From the NCBI RefSeq assembly GCF_900090265.1, contig NZ_LT607752.1:186001-250000 (forward strand): DNA of 64,000 nucleotides, in the 5' to 3' direction. The notes beneath the pieces are model-generated. The model worked only from the letters and a program-made list of their open reading frames with translations. It searched no databases and was not told the origin of the DNA. Within the stretch, counting starts at the first letter, position 1. Every line of letters starts with the position of its first letter. This document shows, piece after piece, positions 26,958 through 35,125 of this stretch. Both the position numbers and the translations under genes were made by a program. This DNA is from Micromonospora rifamycinica. GTDB taxonomy: Bacteria > Actinomycetota > Actinomycetes > Mycobacteriales > Micromonosporaceae.

Positions 26958-27932
26958 CTACTGCTGGTGGACGAGGCGGTCGAGATCGGGCTGCCGGTCG
27001 AGTACCCGGTACTTCTGCGCGAGTTCGGCGAGCTTCTGCAGGCTCGCCCGGTCGACGTCCCAACCGAACGCCGGCAGCCGGACCGATTCCGCCACCGGCG
27101 GCGGCAGCTGCAGGTTGTCCTTGATGGCCTGCCGGACGGCCGGCTCGTTGGCCGGGTCGCCGGCCCACTCCAGGGTCTTCTTCATCGCCGCCGAGAAGTC
27201 CTCGACCAGTGCGGCGTCCTTGTCGGTGCGTTCGGTGGTGGTGATCGTGGTGAGGGTGGCCAGGCCGGGCACGACCGCCTGGTAGGGCGCGACGACGAAG
27301 GTGTCGCCCCGGCTCTTCAGCTGGGTGACGAACGGCTCCGGCACCCAGGCGGCGTCGATGTTGCCCGCCGCGAGCTGGGCCGGCGCGTCCGGGAAGGCCA
27401 CCTCGACGAACTTGATCCTGGTCGGGTCGCCGCCGTCCTTCTCCACCGCCGCCATGATCGTGACGTCGCCGGCCGCGCCCAGGCTGTTGACCGCGACCCG
27501 TTTGCCCGCCAGATCGGCCGGCCGCCGGATGCCCGACTTCGCCGAGGCCACCACGGCGTTGATGTCGTCGCCGTCGGCGTACGAGGAGGCGTAGTTGCCG
27601 ATGATGACGACGCCGAGCTTCTGCAGGTCGGCCCGGAACGGACCGAAGGGCTGACCGATGGCGAAGTCGATGTCGCCGTTCATCAGCGCGGGGATGGCCT
27701 GGGCGCCGCCCTGGGCGGGCAGCACCTCGACCTGGAGCCCGCGCTCGGCGAAGATCCCCGCCTTGATGCCACCCCACAGCGCGGCGGTCTCGGTGATGGG
27801 CAGCGCCGCGACCCGGACCTTGCGCAGGTCACCCGAGGCCTGCGGGGACGGGCTGGACGCGTCGGAGTCGGTACATCCGGTGAGGGCGATCGCGGTGACG
27901 GCGATCAGCCCGAGAGCCATGACCTTCTTCAT
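26958..27932 (-). CDS. ABC importer binding lipoprotein (NMT1/SsuA-like)
   Basis: 324 residues. The lipoprotein signal ends in LTGC (Cys about residue 19). The mature NMT1/THI5-like fold shows VRVAALPITETAALWGGIKAGIFAERGLQVEV, NGDIDFAIGQPF, KRVAVNSLGAAGDVTIMAAV and IDAAWVPEPFVTQL. This family delivers nitrate, sulfonates, taurine, thiamin precursors or aromatic acids. The ATG at 27932 (MKKVMALGL) is chosen because the signal peptide starts there; the open frame upstream to 28178 is low-complexity repeat. It is first in the operon and closest to the promoter. Confidence 0.92.
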   Translation of the reverse strand: MKKVMALGLIAVTAIALTGCTDSDASSPSPQASGDLRKVRVAALPITETAALWGGIKAGIFAERGLQVEVLPAQGGAQAIPALMNGDIDFAIGQPFGPFRADLQKLGVVIIGNYASSYADGDDINAVVASAKSGIRRPADLAGKRVAVNSLGAAGDVTIMAAVEKDGGDPTRIKFVEVAFPDAPAQLAAGNIDAAWVPEPFVTQLKSRGDTFVVAPYQAVVPGLATLTTITTTERTDKDAALVEDFSAAMKKTLEWAGDPANEPAVRQAIKDNLQLPPPVAESVRLPAFGWDVDRASLQKLAELAQKYRVLDRQPDLDRLVHQQ

Positions 27933-27997
27933 TGACGAGGCCCTTCCTGGGCGGGGGTGGTGGGGTGCGTCGGAAGTCGGCGGTACGCCTCTGATCT

Positions 27998-28125
27998 GCG
28001 GGGGACCGGTGCTGCGGGGAAGCGGTGCTGCGGGGGGGAGCAGAGCTGCGGGGGAGCGGTGCTGCGGGGAAGCGGTGCTGCGGGGGGAGCAGAGCTGCGG
28101 GGGAACGGTGCTGCGGGAGACCGGT
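27998..28125. repeat. Eight-unit imperfect 16-nt tandem repeat
   Basis: Units begin GCGGGG and end GGTGCT or AGAGCT (16, 16, 18, 16, 16, 17, 16 and 13 nt). They form a higher-order ~50-nt repeat of three units. The array lies 66 bases upstream of the binding-protein ATG, so it is in the leader or promoter of the importer operon. The 27933-28328 gap otherwise has a dyad TGACGCCCGTCA (28196-28207) in an AT-richer patch, probably the operator or promoter, and the pobA terminator. Confidence 0.85.
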
Positions 28126-28281
28126 CGCGGCGTGGGGACGCACGCCGCCGTGCTGGCCATGGTCGGCCACCACGGCATCGAAAGTCAATAATTTCTGACG
28201 CCCGTCATGAATGAGTTGAACAACGCTGTGTCGTGGTGGCGTCGCTCCGGCGCGTACCCGGACGGCGGTGGGCGGGGCGCG

Positions 28282-28301
28282 ACGGCCACCGGGGTGGCCG
28301 T
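28282..28301 (-). terminator. Hairpin after pobA
   Basis: ACGGCCACC (28282-28290) and GGTGGCCGT (28293-28301) are perfectly complementary around GG, 28 bases beyond the pobA stop on its strand. Confidence 0.6.
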
Positions 28302-28328
28302 GCCCCCGTCCGGGCGGGTCCACGGTGG

Positions 28329-29501
28329 TCAGACCTCGGCCAGACCCACGTAGTTCTCTGCCAGGCTGGTGGCGTAGGCGCGGGAGGTGGCGACGTACCG
28401 CAGGGTGGCGGTCTGCAGCTTCGCCTCGTACGGGTCGTCGGTCGCCAGCCGGTGCAGCATGGAGGTCATCCACCAGGAGAAGTGCTGCGCCCGCCAGACC
28501 CGGCGCAGCGCGGTGGCCGAGTAGCCCGCCAACAGGTCGGCCCGCCCGTGGCCGTACCAGGCGGCGAACGCCTCGCCGAGCAGCGCGACGTCGGCCAGCG
28601 CCAGGTTCATGCCCTTCGCGCCGGTCGGCGGGACGATGTGCACCGCGTCGCCGGCCAGGAACAGCCGTTCCCACTGCATCGGCTCGACCACGAAGCTGCG
28701 CATCGGGGTGACGGACTTCTCCAGCACCGGCCCCTCGGTGAGCGACCAGCCCGGCACCGTCTCCAGCCGGGTCCGCAGCTCCGTCCAGATCCGTGCGTCC
28801 GGCCAGTCGGCGACGTCCGCGTCCGCCGCGACCTGGAGGTACAGCCGGGAGACCTCCGGTGAGCGCATGCTGTAGAGGGCGAAACCCCGGTCGTGGTGGG
28901 CGTAGACGAGTTCCCGCACCGCGGGCGCGGCGGCGGCCAGCACGCCGAGCCAGGCGAAGGGGTACGCCCGTTCGTAGCTGGTCAGCACCCCCTCGGGCAC
29001 CGCGGCCCGGCTCACCCCGTGGAACCCGTCGCAGCCGGCCACGAAGTCGCAGCGCAGCTCCTCCGCACGCCCCTCGCGTCGGTAGTGGACGACCGGCGCG
29101 TCGGAGTCGAGCCCGGTCAGCCGGACGACGTCGGCGTCGAACAGCAGCGCGCCGCCGGCCGCGAGCCGGGCGGCGATCAGGTCCTTGACCACCTCCTGCT
29201 GACCGTAGACGGTGATCGCCCGGCCGGTCAGCTCGGTCATCGGCACCCGGTGCGACTCACCGGCGAAGCGCAGCTCGATGCCCTCGTGCCGCAGTCCCTC
29301 CCGGCGTAGCCGCTCGCCGAGACCGGTGCGGCAGAGCAGGTCGACCGAGCCCTGTTCGAGGACGCCGGCCCGGACCCGCTGCTCGACGTGGCTGCGGCTG
29401 CGGGTCTCCAGCACCACCGAGTCGATGCCCTGCCGGTGCAGCAGGTGCGACAGCATGAGTCCCGCCGGCCCGGCGCCGACGATGCCGACCTGGGTACGCA
29501 T
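28329..29501 (-). CDS. pobA: 4-hydroxybenzoate 3-monooxygenase
   Basis: 390 residues, the usual PobA length. FAD motifs are visible: GIVGAGPAGLMLSHLL (residues 6-21), the DG motif in VAGCDGFHGVSR (about 160) and GDAVHIVPPTGAKGMNLALA (about 285). QQEVVKDLI and the SWWMTSMLH C-terminal segment are also family features. The enzyme hydroxylates 4-hydroxybenzoate to protocatechuate with NAD(P)H and O2. The ATG at 29501 follows GAGGAGG. It is divergent from the pca operon, whose dioxygenase uses its product. Confidence 0.96.
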   Translation of the reverse strand: MRTQVGIVGAGPAGLMLSHLLHRQGIDSVVLETRSRSHVEQRVRAGVLEQGSVDLLCRTGLGERLRREGLRHEGIELRFAGESHRVPMTELTGRAITVYGQQEVVKDLIAARLAAGGALLFDADVVRLTGLDSDAPVVHYRREGRAEELRCDFVAGCDGFHGVSRAAVPEGVLTSYERAYPFAWLGVLAAAAPAVRELVYAHHDRGFALYSMRSPEVSRLYLQVAADADVADWPDARIWTELRTRLETVPGWSLTEGPVLEKSVTPMRSFVVEPMQWERLFLAGDAVHIVPPTGAKGMNLALADVALLGEAFAAWYGHGRADLLAGYSATALRRVWRAQHFSWWMTSMLHRLATDDPYEAKLQTATLRYVATSRAYATSLAENYVGLAEV

Positions 29502-29599
29502 CTGCGACCTCCTCGTTCCCCGTGCGGCCCCGGTCCAGACGGGAGTGTGCGGGGTCCTCCCGGGAGGCTGCGGGCTGCGCCCGACGGGTGTCCGGCGGT

Positions 29600-29614
29600 G
29601 TTCGCTGACCGAAC
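29600..29614. promoter_or_regulatory. Dyad in the pobA-pcaI intergenic region
   Basis: GTTCGCTGACCGAAC is a 5-bp inverted repeat around five bases, about 100 bases upstream of pobA. Possible operator; weak evidence. Confidence 0.25.
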
Positions 29615-29654
29615 GGCTGTTCTCCCTATGAACGTTGGCACGCGGTCCGGCCGC

Positions 29655-29693
29655 CGTCAACGCGTTGACGTATGTCGCTGTCCGTCGTACGTT
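29655..29693 (+). promoter_or_regulatory. pca operon promoter with 16-bp palindrome
   Basis: CGTCAACGCGTTGACG (29655-29670) is a perfect palindrome. Its right arm supplies the -35 TTGACG (29665-29670), followed by 17 nt and TACGTT (29688-29693), 70 bases before pcaI. The position over the -35 suits binding by the IclR-type PcaR encoded at the operon end. Confidence 0.6.
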
Positions 29694-29763
29694 CGACATG
29701 AGTACGGCGGTCCGCATGGCGCACAGCCGGCGGTGCCCGGTTCGCGGCAGGCGGGGGAGGCTG

Positions 29764-30582
29764 ATGGCGCGGCTCGTCTCGCTCGCCGACGGCGTGGCGG
29801 AGCTGGTCCGCGACGGCGACACGGTGGCGCTGGAGGGGTTCACCCACCTCATCCCGTTCGCCGCCGGTCACGAGGTCATCCGCCAGCGACGGCGGGAACT
29901 CACCCTGGTCCGGATGACCCCCGACGTGGTCTACGACCAGCTCATCGGGGCCGGGTGCGCCCGTCGCCTGGTCTTCTCCTGGGGCGGCAACCCGGGGGTG
30001 GGCTCGCTGCACCGCTTCCGGGACGCCGTGCAGCAGGGCTGGCCGCGCCCGCTGGAGCTGGAGGAGCACAGCCACGCCGGGATGGCGAACCGCTACCTGG
30101 CCGGGGCGTCCGGGCTGCCGTTCGCCGTGCTGCGCGGCTACACCGGCACCGACCTGCCCCGGCACACGGCCAACGTCAGCTCCGTCACCTGCCCCTTCAC
30201 CGGGGAGACCCTCACCGCCGTGGCGGCCCTGCGCCCGGACGTGACGGTGGTGCACGCGCAGCGCGCCGACCGGGCCGGCAACGTGCAGCTCTGGGGCATC
30301 ACCGGGGTGCAGAAGGAGGCCGTGCTCGCGGCGCACCGGTCGCTGGTCACCGTGGAGGAGATCGTGGACGAGCTGACGCCGGTGCCCGGCCAGGTCGTGC
30401 TGCCCGGCTGGGCGGTCACCGCCGTCGCCGAGGTGCCCGGCGGCGCGCACCCCTCCTACGCGCAGGGCTACTCGGTCCGGGACAACGACTTCTACCGGGC
30501 GTGGGACGCCGTGAGCCGGCACCGCGACACCTTCCGGGCCTGGCTCGACGAGCACGTGCACCGGGCCGGGGCGGCGACGTGA
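29764..30582 (+). CDS. pcaI: 3-oxoadipate CoA-transferase subunit A
   Basis: 272 residues, CoA-transferase family I alpha subunit (DGVAELVRDGDTVALEGFTHLIPFAAGHEVIRQ, SWGGNPGVGSLHRFRD). With PcaJ it moves CoA from succinyl-CoA to 3-oxoadipate. The ATG at 29764 follows GGGAGG and precedes the conserved start of the fold; the frame is open to 29635 but that part covers the promoter. It is the first gene of pcaIJHGBDCR, where every junction is an overlap. Confidence 0.9.
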   Translation: MARLVSLADGVAELVRDGDTVALEGFTHLIPFAAGHEVIRQRRRELTLVRMTPDVVYDQLIGAGCARRLVFSWGGNPGVGSLHRFRDAVQQGWPRPLELEEHSHAGMANRYLAGASGLPFAVLRGYTGTDLPRHTANVSSVTCPFTGETLTAVAALRPDVTVVHAQRADRAGNVQLWGITGVQKEAVLAAHRSLVTVEEIVDELTPVPGQVVLPGWAVTAVAEVPGGAHPSYAQGYSVRDNDFYRAWDAVSRHRDTFRAWLDEHVHRAGAAT

Positions 30583-31358
30583 GCGGGGCGGACGCGACGA
30601 CGGACTGGACCGCCGACGAGATGATGACCGTCGCCGCCGCCCGGCAACTGCGCGACGGCACCGCCTGTTTCGTCGGGATCGGGTTGCCCAGCACGGCGGC
30701 GAACCTCGCCCGGGCGACCCACGCCCCGCACCTGGCGCTGGTCTACGAGTCCGGCTGCCTCGGCGCGAAGCCGGACCGGCTGCCGCTGTCCATCGGCGAC
30801 GGCATCCTCGCCGACACCGCCGACGCGGTGGTGTCGGTGCCCGAGGTGTTCAACTACTGGCTCCAGCCCGGCCGGATCGACGTCGGCTTCCTCGGCGCGG
30901 CGCAGCTCGACCGGTACGGCAACCTCAACACCACCGTCGTCGGCGACTACGACGCCCCCCGGGTGCGGCTGCCCGGCGCCGGTGGCGCACCGGAGATCGC
31001 CGCCTCCTGCCGTGAGGTGGTGGTGGTCGTCCGGCAGAACCTCCGCACCTTCGTCGAGCGGGTCGACTTCGTCACCTCGGTCGGGTACGGGGCGGGACCG
31101 GGCGACCGGGAACGGCTCGGCCTGCGCGGCGGCGGTCCCCGCCTGGTGATCACCGACCTGGGTGTGCTCGAACCCGATCCGGTCAGCCGCGAGCTGACCC
31201 TGACCCGGCTGCATCCCGGGGTGACCCGGGAACGGGCCCGGGCGGCCACCGGCTGGGACCTCGCCGTGGCCGAGCCGCTGACCACCGGTGACCCGCCGAC
31301 GCCGCACGAGCTGGCGGTGCTACGGGCGTTGGCGACGACCACACGGGAGGGACGATGA
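30579..31358 (+). CDS. pcaJ: 3-oxoadipate CoA-transferase subunit B
   Basis: 259 residues, the beta subunit carrying the catalytic glutamate in LVYESGCLGA (about residue 52) and the glycine segment FVGIGLPSTAANLARATH. FLGAAQLDRYGNLNTT is a further family marker. The GTG start overlaps the pcaI stop (GTGA), ensuring equal subunit supply. The product beta-ketoadipyl-CoA needs a thiolase (PcaF) that is not found in this window. Confidence 0.9.
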   Translation: MSGADATTDWTADEMMTVAAARQLRDGTACFVGIGLPSTAANLARATHAPHLALVYESGCLGAKPDRLPLSIGDGILADTADAVVSVPEVFNYWLQPGRIDVGFLGAAQLDRYGNLNTTVVGDYDAPRVRLPGAGGAPEIAASCREVVVVVRQNLRTFVERVDFVTSVGYGAGPGDRERLGLRGGGPRLVITDLGVLEPDPVSRELTLTRLHPGVTRERARAATGWDLAVAEPLTTGDPPTPHELAVLRALATTTREGR

Positions 31359-32095
31359 CCGGGGAGGCCGGCGGTGCGCCGGTGCTGCCGGCGTACCGGC
31401 GCGACGACGTCGACACCCACCCACCGCTGCTCAGTCCCGGCTACCGGTCGACCGTGACGCGGGCCCCACGGCAGCCGCCGGTCCACCTGCCGCAGCGGCT
31501 GACCGAGGTCACCGGGCCGCTGCTGGGTGAGGGACGCCTCGGCGACCTCGACCACGACCTGACCCGCCAGCACGACGGCCCCCCGCAGGGGCAGCGGATC
31601 ATCGTGCACGGCCGGGTCCGGGACGGCGACGGTCGCCCGGTGCCGCACACGCTGGTCGAGATCTGGCAGGCCAACGCCGCGGGGCGCTACCGCCACGCGA
31701 GCGACACCTGGCCGGCCCCGCTGGACCCGCACTTCGACGGGGTGGGCCGGACCCTCACCGACGACCGGGGGCGCTACCGGTTCGTCACCGTGCGGCCCGG
31801 CGCGTACCCCTGGCGCAACCACGACAACGCCTGGCGGCCGGCGCACATCCACTTCTCGCTGTTCGGCTGGGCGTTCACCCAACGGCTGGTCACCCAGATG
31901 TACTTCCCCGACGACCCGCTCTTCTTCCAGGATCCGGTGCTCCACGCGATCCGCGACCCGGACGCCCGGCAGCGGCTGGTCGCCCGCTACGACCACGCCG
32001 GCACGGTGCCGCAGTGGGCGCTGGCGTACGGGTTCGACATCGTGCTGCGGGGCCGGGAGGGCACCCCCTTCGAGGACGGCGACGACGATGAGTGA
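31355..32095 (+). CDS. pcaH: Protocatechuate 3,4-dioxygenase beta subunit
   Basis: 246 residues. The Fe(III) ligands are all visible with the canonical spacing: Tyr112 (AAGRYRH), Tyr151 (GAYPWRN), His164 and His166 (RPAHIHFS). This subunit holds the active site that opens protocatechuate between its hydroxyls to 3-carboxymuconate. The ATG overlaps the pcaJ stop (ATGA). It ends eight bases inside pcaG, its partner subunit. Confidence 0.97.
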   Translation: MTGEAGGAPVLPAYRRDDVDTHPPLLSPGYRSTVTRAPRQPPVHLPQRLTEVTGPLLGEGRLGDLDHDLTRQHDGPPQGQRIIVHGRVRDGDGRPVPHTLVEIWQANAAGRYRHASDTWPAPLDPHFDGVGRTLTDDRGRYRFVTVRPGAYPWRNHDNAWRPAHIHFSLFGWAFTQRLVTQMYFPDDPLFFQDPVLHAIRDPDARQRLVARYDHAGTVPQWALAYGFDIVLRGREGTPFEDGDDDE

Positions 32096-32660
32096 ACGGC
32101 TGGGCGTCACCCCGGCACAGACGGTGGGGCCGTACCTGAGCATCGGTCTGCACTGGCCCGACGGCCCGTACGTCGTCCCCGAGGGCACCCCGGGGGCGTT
32201 CTGGATCCGGGGCCGGATCCTCGACGGCACCGGAACACCGGTGGTCGACGCGCTCGTGGAGAGCTGGCAGGCCGACCCGGACGGCCGGTTCGACCATCCG
32301 GACGACCCGCGCGGGGCCTGGCCGCCCGCGCTCGCGGGATTCCGGGGGTTCGGCCGCAGCGAGACCGACGAGCGGGGGCGGTACCGGCTGCTGACCGTCC
32401 GACCGGGGGCACTGCCCGCCCCGGACGGCGGCACCGAGGCCCCGCACCTCAACCTGTCGATCCTCGGCCGGGGGCTGCTGCACCGCCTGGTCACCCGGCT
32501 CTACTTCCCCGACGAGCCGGCGGCCAACGCCGTCGACCCGGTGCTGCGCGGTCTCGACGCCGACCGGCGGGCCACCCTGCTGGCCACCACCGCGTCGGAC
32601 GGGTTCCGCTTCGACATCCGTCTCCAGGGTGACCGTGAGACCGTCTTCTTCGCCGTCTGA
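32088..32660 (+). CDS. pcaG: Protocatechuate 3,4-dioxygenase alpha subunit
   Basis: 190 residues, homologous to the beta subunit but without its iron ligands. Typical segments are VTPAQTVGPYLSIGLHWPDG, GTPVVDALVESWQADPDGRFDHP and APHLNLSILGRGLLHRLVTRLYFPDE. It forms the non-catalytic half of the alpha-beta protomer. It starts inside the pcaH end and its own end overlaps pcaB by 32 bases. Confidence 0.96.
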   Translation: MSERLGVTPAQTVGPYLSIGLHWPDGPYVVPEGTPGAFWIRGRILDGTGTPVVDALVESWQADPDGRFDHPDDPRGAWPPALAGFRGFGRSETDERGRYRLLTVRPGALPAPDGGTEAPHLNLSILGRGLLHRLVTRLYFPDEPAANAVDPVLRGLDADRRATLLATTASDGFRFDIRLQGDRETVFFAV

Positions 32661-33975
32661 CGGCCTGCTCTCCGGCCTCTCCGGTACCCCGGACGTGGAC
32701 GCCGAACTCGGCGACCCGGCCCTGTTGCGGGCGCTGCTGGACGGGGAGGCGGCGCTGGCCAGGGCCGGGGCGGACGCCGGTGTGCTGCCCGGGTCGGCTG
32801 CCGACGCGATCGTCGCCCGGTGCCGCCCCGAGCGGTACGACCCGGTGGCCCTCGGCCGGGCCGCCGACGCCGCCGGGAATCCGGTCGTCCCGCTGGTGCG
32901 GGAGTTGACCGCCGCCGTGCCCGCCCCGGCCCGGCCGTGGGTGCACCTCGGGGCGACCAGCCAGGACATCCTGGACACCGCGCTGAGCCTGGTGGCGGTG
33001 CGGGCGCTCGGTCCGCTGCTGCGCCACCTGGACGCCGCCGTCGACGCCGCCGCCCGGCTCGCCGCCACCCACCGGGACACCGTGCTGGTCGGCCGGACCC
33101 TCGGGCAGCAGGCGGCACCCACCACCTTCGGGCTCAAGGCCGCCGGGTGGTCGACCGGCCTGGCGCAGGCCCGGGACCGGCTCCGGCAGGCGGGTGCCGG
33201 GCAGCCCGCCCAGCTCGGCGGCGCGGTCGGCACCCTGGCCGCCCTCGGCCCGGCCGGTCCGCGGGTCGCCGAGCGGTTCGCGGCCCGGCTGGGGCTGCCC
33301 GCGAGCCCGCTGCCCTGGCACACCTGCCGGCAGCCCCGCCTCGACCTGACCGCCGCCCTCGGTGCGGCACTCGCGGCGACCGGCAAGGTCGCGCTCGACG
33401 TGGGGCTGCTCGCCCAGACCGAGATCGGCGAGGTCGCCGAGGGGGGCACCGGCCGGGGCGGCTCCTCGGCCATGCCGCACAAGCGCAACCCGGTGGACTC
33501 GATCCTGATCGGGGCCGCGGCGCGCCGCGGCCCCGGCCTGGTCGCCACCCTGTTCGGCGCGGTCGTACAGGAACACGAGCGGTCCGCCGGCGGCTGGCAC
33601 GCCGAGTGGGAGCCGCTGTGCGAGCTGCTGCACCTGGCCGGCGGTGCCGCCGGCCGGTGCGCCCGGCTGCTGGCCGGCTTGCAGGTCCGCCCGGAACGGA
33701 TGCGGGCGAATCTCGACGCGACCGGCGGGCTCGTGCTCGCCGAGGCCGTCGCCGCCCGGCTGGCCCCCGCCGTCGGGCGCAGCGCCGCGCACGACCTGGT
33801 CACCCGCGCCGCCGCCGCACCCTCGTTCCGGGCCGCGCTGCTCGCCGACCCCGAGATCCGCGCCCACCTGTCCGAGGCGCAGCTCGACGAGGCGCTCGAC
33901 CCGCACCGGTGGCTCGGGTCGGCCGGCCCGCTCGTCGACCGGGCGCTGGCCGCCGTCCGGGGCGCGGGCCGGTGA
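32629..33975 (+). CDS. pcaB: 3-carboxy-cis,cis-muconate cycloisomerase
   Basis: 448 residues, fumarase/aspartase superfamily. The signature GGSSAMPHKRNPVDS is near residue 283 and the conserved HLGATSQDILDT near 107. It lactonises carboxymuconate. The GTG at 32629 (or 32635) lies inside pcaG; the GTG at 32695 would remove the DGLLSGLSGT segment that starts family members, so the early start is preferred. The C-terminus lacks the lactonase fusion seen in some actinobacterial PcaL arrangements; decarboxylase and lactonase are separate here. Confidence 0.94.
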   Translation: MTVRPSSSPSDGLLSGLSGTPDVDAELGDPALLRALLDGEAALARAGADAGVLPGSAADAIVARCRPERYDPVALGRAADAAGNPVVPLVRELTAAVPAPARPWVHLGATSQDILDTALSLVAVRALGPLLRHLDAAVDAAARLAATHRDTVLVGRTLGQQAAPTTFGLKAAGWSTGLAQARDRLRQAGAGQPAQLGGAVGTLAALGPAGPRVAERFAARLGLPASPLPWHTCRQPRLDLTAALGAALAATGKVALDVGLLAQTEIGEVAEGGTGRGGSSAMPHKRNPVDSILIGAAARRGPGLVATLFGAVVQEHERSAGGWHAEWEPLCELLHLAGGAAGRCARLLAGLQVRPERMRANLDATGGLVLAEAVAARLAPAVGRSAAHDLVTRAAAAPSFRAALLADPEIRAHLSEAQLDEALDPHRWLGSAGPLVDRALAAVRGAGR

Positions 33976-34748
33976 CCTCCCGGCTGCACCTCACCGTCGA
34001 CGGTCCGGCCGCCGCGCCGGTGCTGCTGCTCGGCAGTTCCCTCGGCACCACCGCAGCGATGTGGGAACCCCAGGTCCCGGTGCTCGCCGAGCGGTTCCGG
34101 GTCATCCGGTACGACCACCTGGGTCACGGCCGCTCGGCGGTGCCGGACGGGCCGTACACCCTGGACCTGCTGGGCCGGGAGGTGCTGCGGACGCTGGACG
34201 CCCTCGCGGTGCCGTGGGTGCACTACGCCGGGCTGTCCCTCGGCGGGATGGTCGGGATGTGGCTCGCCGCCCACGCGCCCGAGCGGGTGCGGCGCCTGGC
34301 GCTGCTGTGCACCGCGGCGTGGCTCCCTCCGCCCGCCCCGTGGCGGGAGCGGGCGGCGACGGTACGGGCCGGCGGCCTGTCGACGATCGCCGACGCGGTG
34401 GTGGCCCGCTGGTTCACTCCGGCGTTCGCCGTGGCCCAGCCGGACGTGGTGGCCGGGTGCCGGGACCTGCTCACCGCGACGCCCCCCGCCGGCTACGCCG
34501 CCTGTTGCGAGGCGATCGCCGCCATGGACCTCCGCCCCGACCTGGGCCGGATCGACGCGCCGACGCTGGTCGTCGCGGGCGCGGAGGATCCGGCGACCCC
34601 GGTGGCGCACGCCCGGGAGATCGCCCGGGGCATCCCCGGGGCGCGGCTGGTCGTCCTCGGCGCGGCGGCGCACCTGGCCAACGTCGAGCAGGCCGGGCCG
34701 GTGGGTCGGCTCCTGCGGGAGCACTTCGAGGAACCGGGTGGGCGATGA
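33972..34748 (+). CDS. pcaD: 3-oxoadipate enol-lactonase
   Basis: 258 residues, alpha/beta hydrolase. The oxyanion segment LGSSLGTTAAMWEPQ, YDHLGHGRS, nucleophile elbow AGLSLGGMVG (Ser about 94), acid in VAGAEDPATP and the late histidine in LGAAAHLANVEQ are visible. It hydrolyses the enol-lactone to 3-oxoadipate. The GTG overlaps the pcaB stop. It is a separate gene from pcaC, unlike the fused pcaL of several actinomycetes. Confidence 0.93.
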   Translation: MTSRLHLTVDGPAAAPVLLLGSSLGTTAAMWEPQVPVLAERFRVIRYDHLGHGRSAVPDGPYTLDLLGREVLRTLDALAVPWVHYAGLSLGGMVGMWLAAHAPERVRRLALLCTAAWLPPPAPWRERAATVRAGGLSTIADAVVARWFTPAFAVAQPDVVAGCRDLLTATPPAGYAACCEAIAAMDLRPDLGRIDAPTLVVAGAEDPATPVAHAREIARGIPGARLVVLGAAAHLANVEQAGPVGRLLREHFEEPGGR

Positions 34749-35125
34749 ACGACCACGAGCGGCACGAGGCCGGCATGGCGGTACGCCGGCAGGTGCTCGG
34801 TGACGCGCACGTCGACCGCGCGGTCGCCGGCACCGACGAGTTCACCGCCGACTTCCAGGACTTCATCACCCGCTACGCGTGGGGGGAGGTGTGGAGCCGG
34901 CCGGGTCTCGACCGGCGTACCCGTAGCTGCGTCACCCTCGCCGTGCTGGCCGCCCTGCACCACGACGAGGAGCTGGCGATGCACGTGCGGGCCGCGCTGG
35001 GCAACGGGCTGAGCCCGCAGGAGGTGGCGGAGGTGCTGCTCCAGGTCGGCGTCTACGCTGGCGTACCGGCGGCGAACCGGGCGTTCCGGGTGGCCCGGGA
35101 GGTCCTGCGGCGGGAGGCGGGGTGA
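34745..35125 (+). CDS. pcaC: 4-carboxymuconolactone decarboxylase
   Basis: 126 residues, CMD family of the AhpD-like fold. The conserved segments are FITRYAWGEVWSRPGLDRRTRSCVTLAVLAAL, EELAMHVRAALGNGLSPQEV and VYAGVPAANRAFRVAREVL. It removes CO2 from the carboxymuconolactone made by PcaB to give the enol-lactone used by PcaD. The ATG overlaps the pcaD stop. Confidence 0.95.
   Translation: MNDHERHEAGMAVRRQVLGDAHVDRAVAGTDEFTADFQDFITRYAWGEVWSRPGLDRRTRSCVTLAVLAALHHDEELAMHVRAALGNGLSPQEVAEVLLQVGVYAGVPAANRAFRVAREVLRREAG

Noticed and set aside
27998..28125. CRISPR-like array
   Set aside because: Repeats are contiguous, 13-18 nt, with no spacers and no cas genes.
31890..34724. 944-residue open frame antisense to pcaHGBD
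   Set aside because: No domain is recognisable and it covers four unambiguous pca genes.
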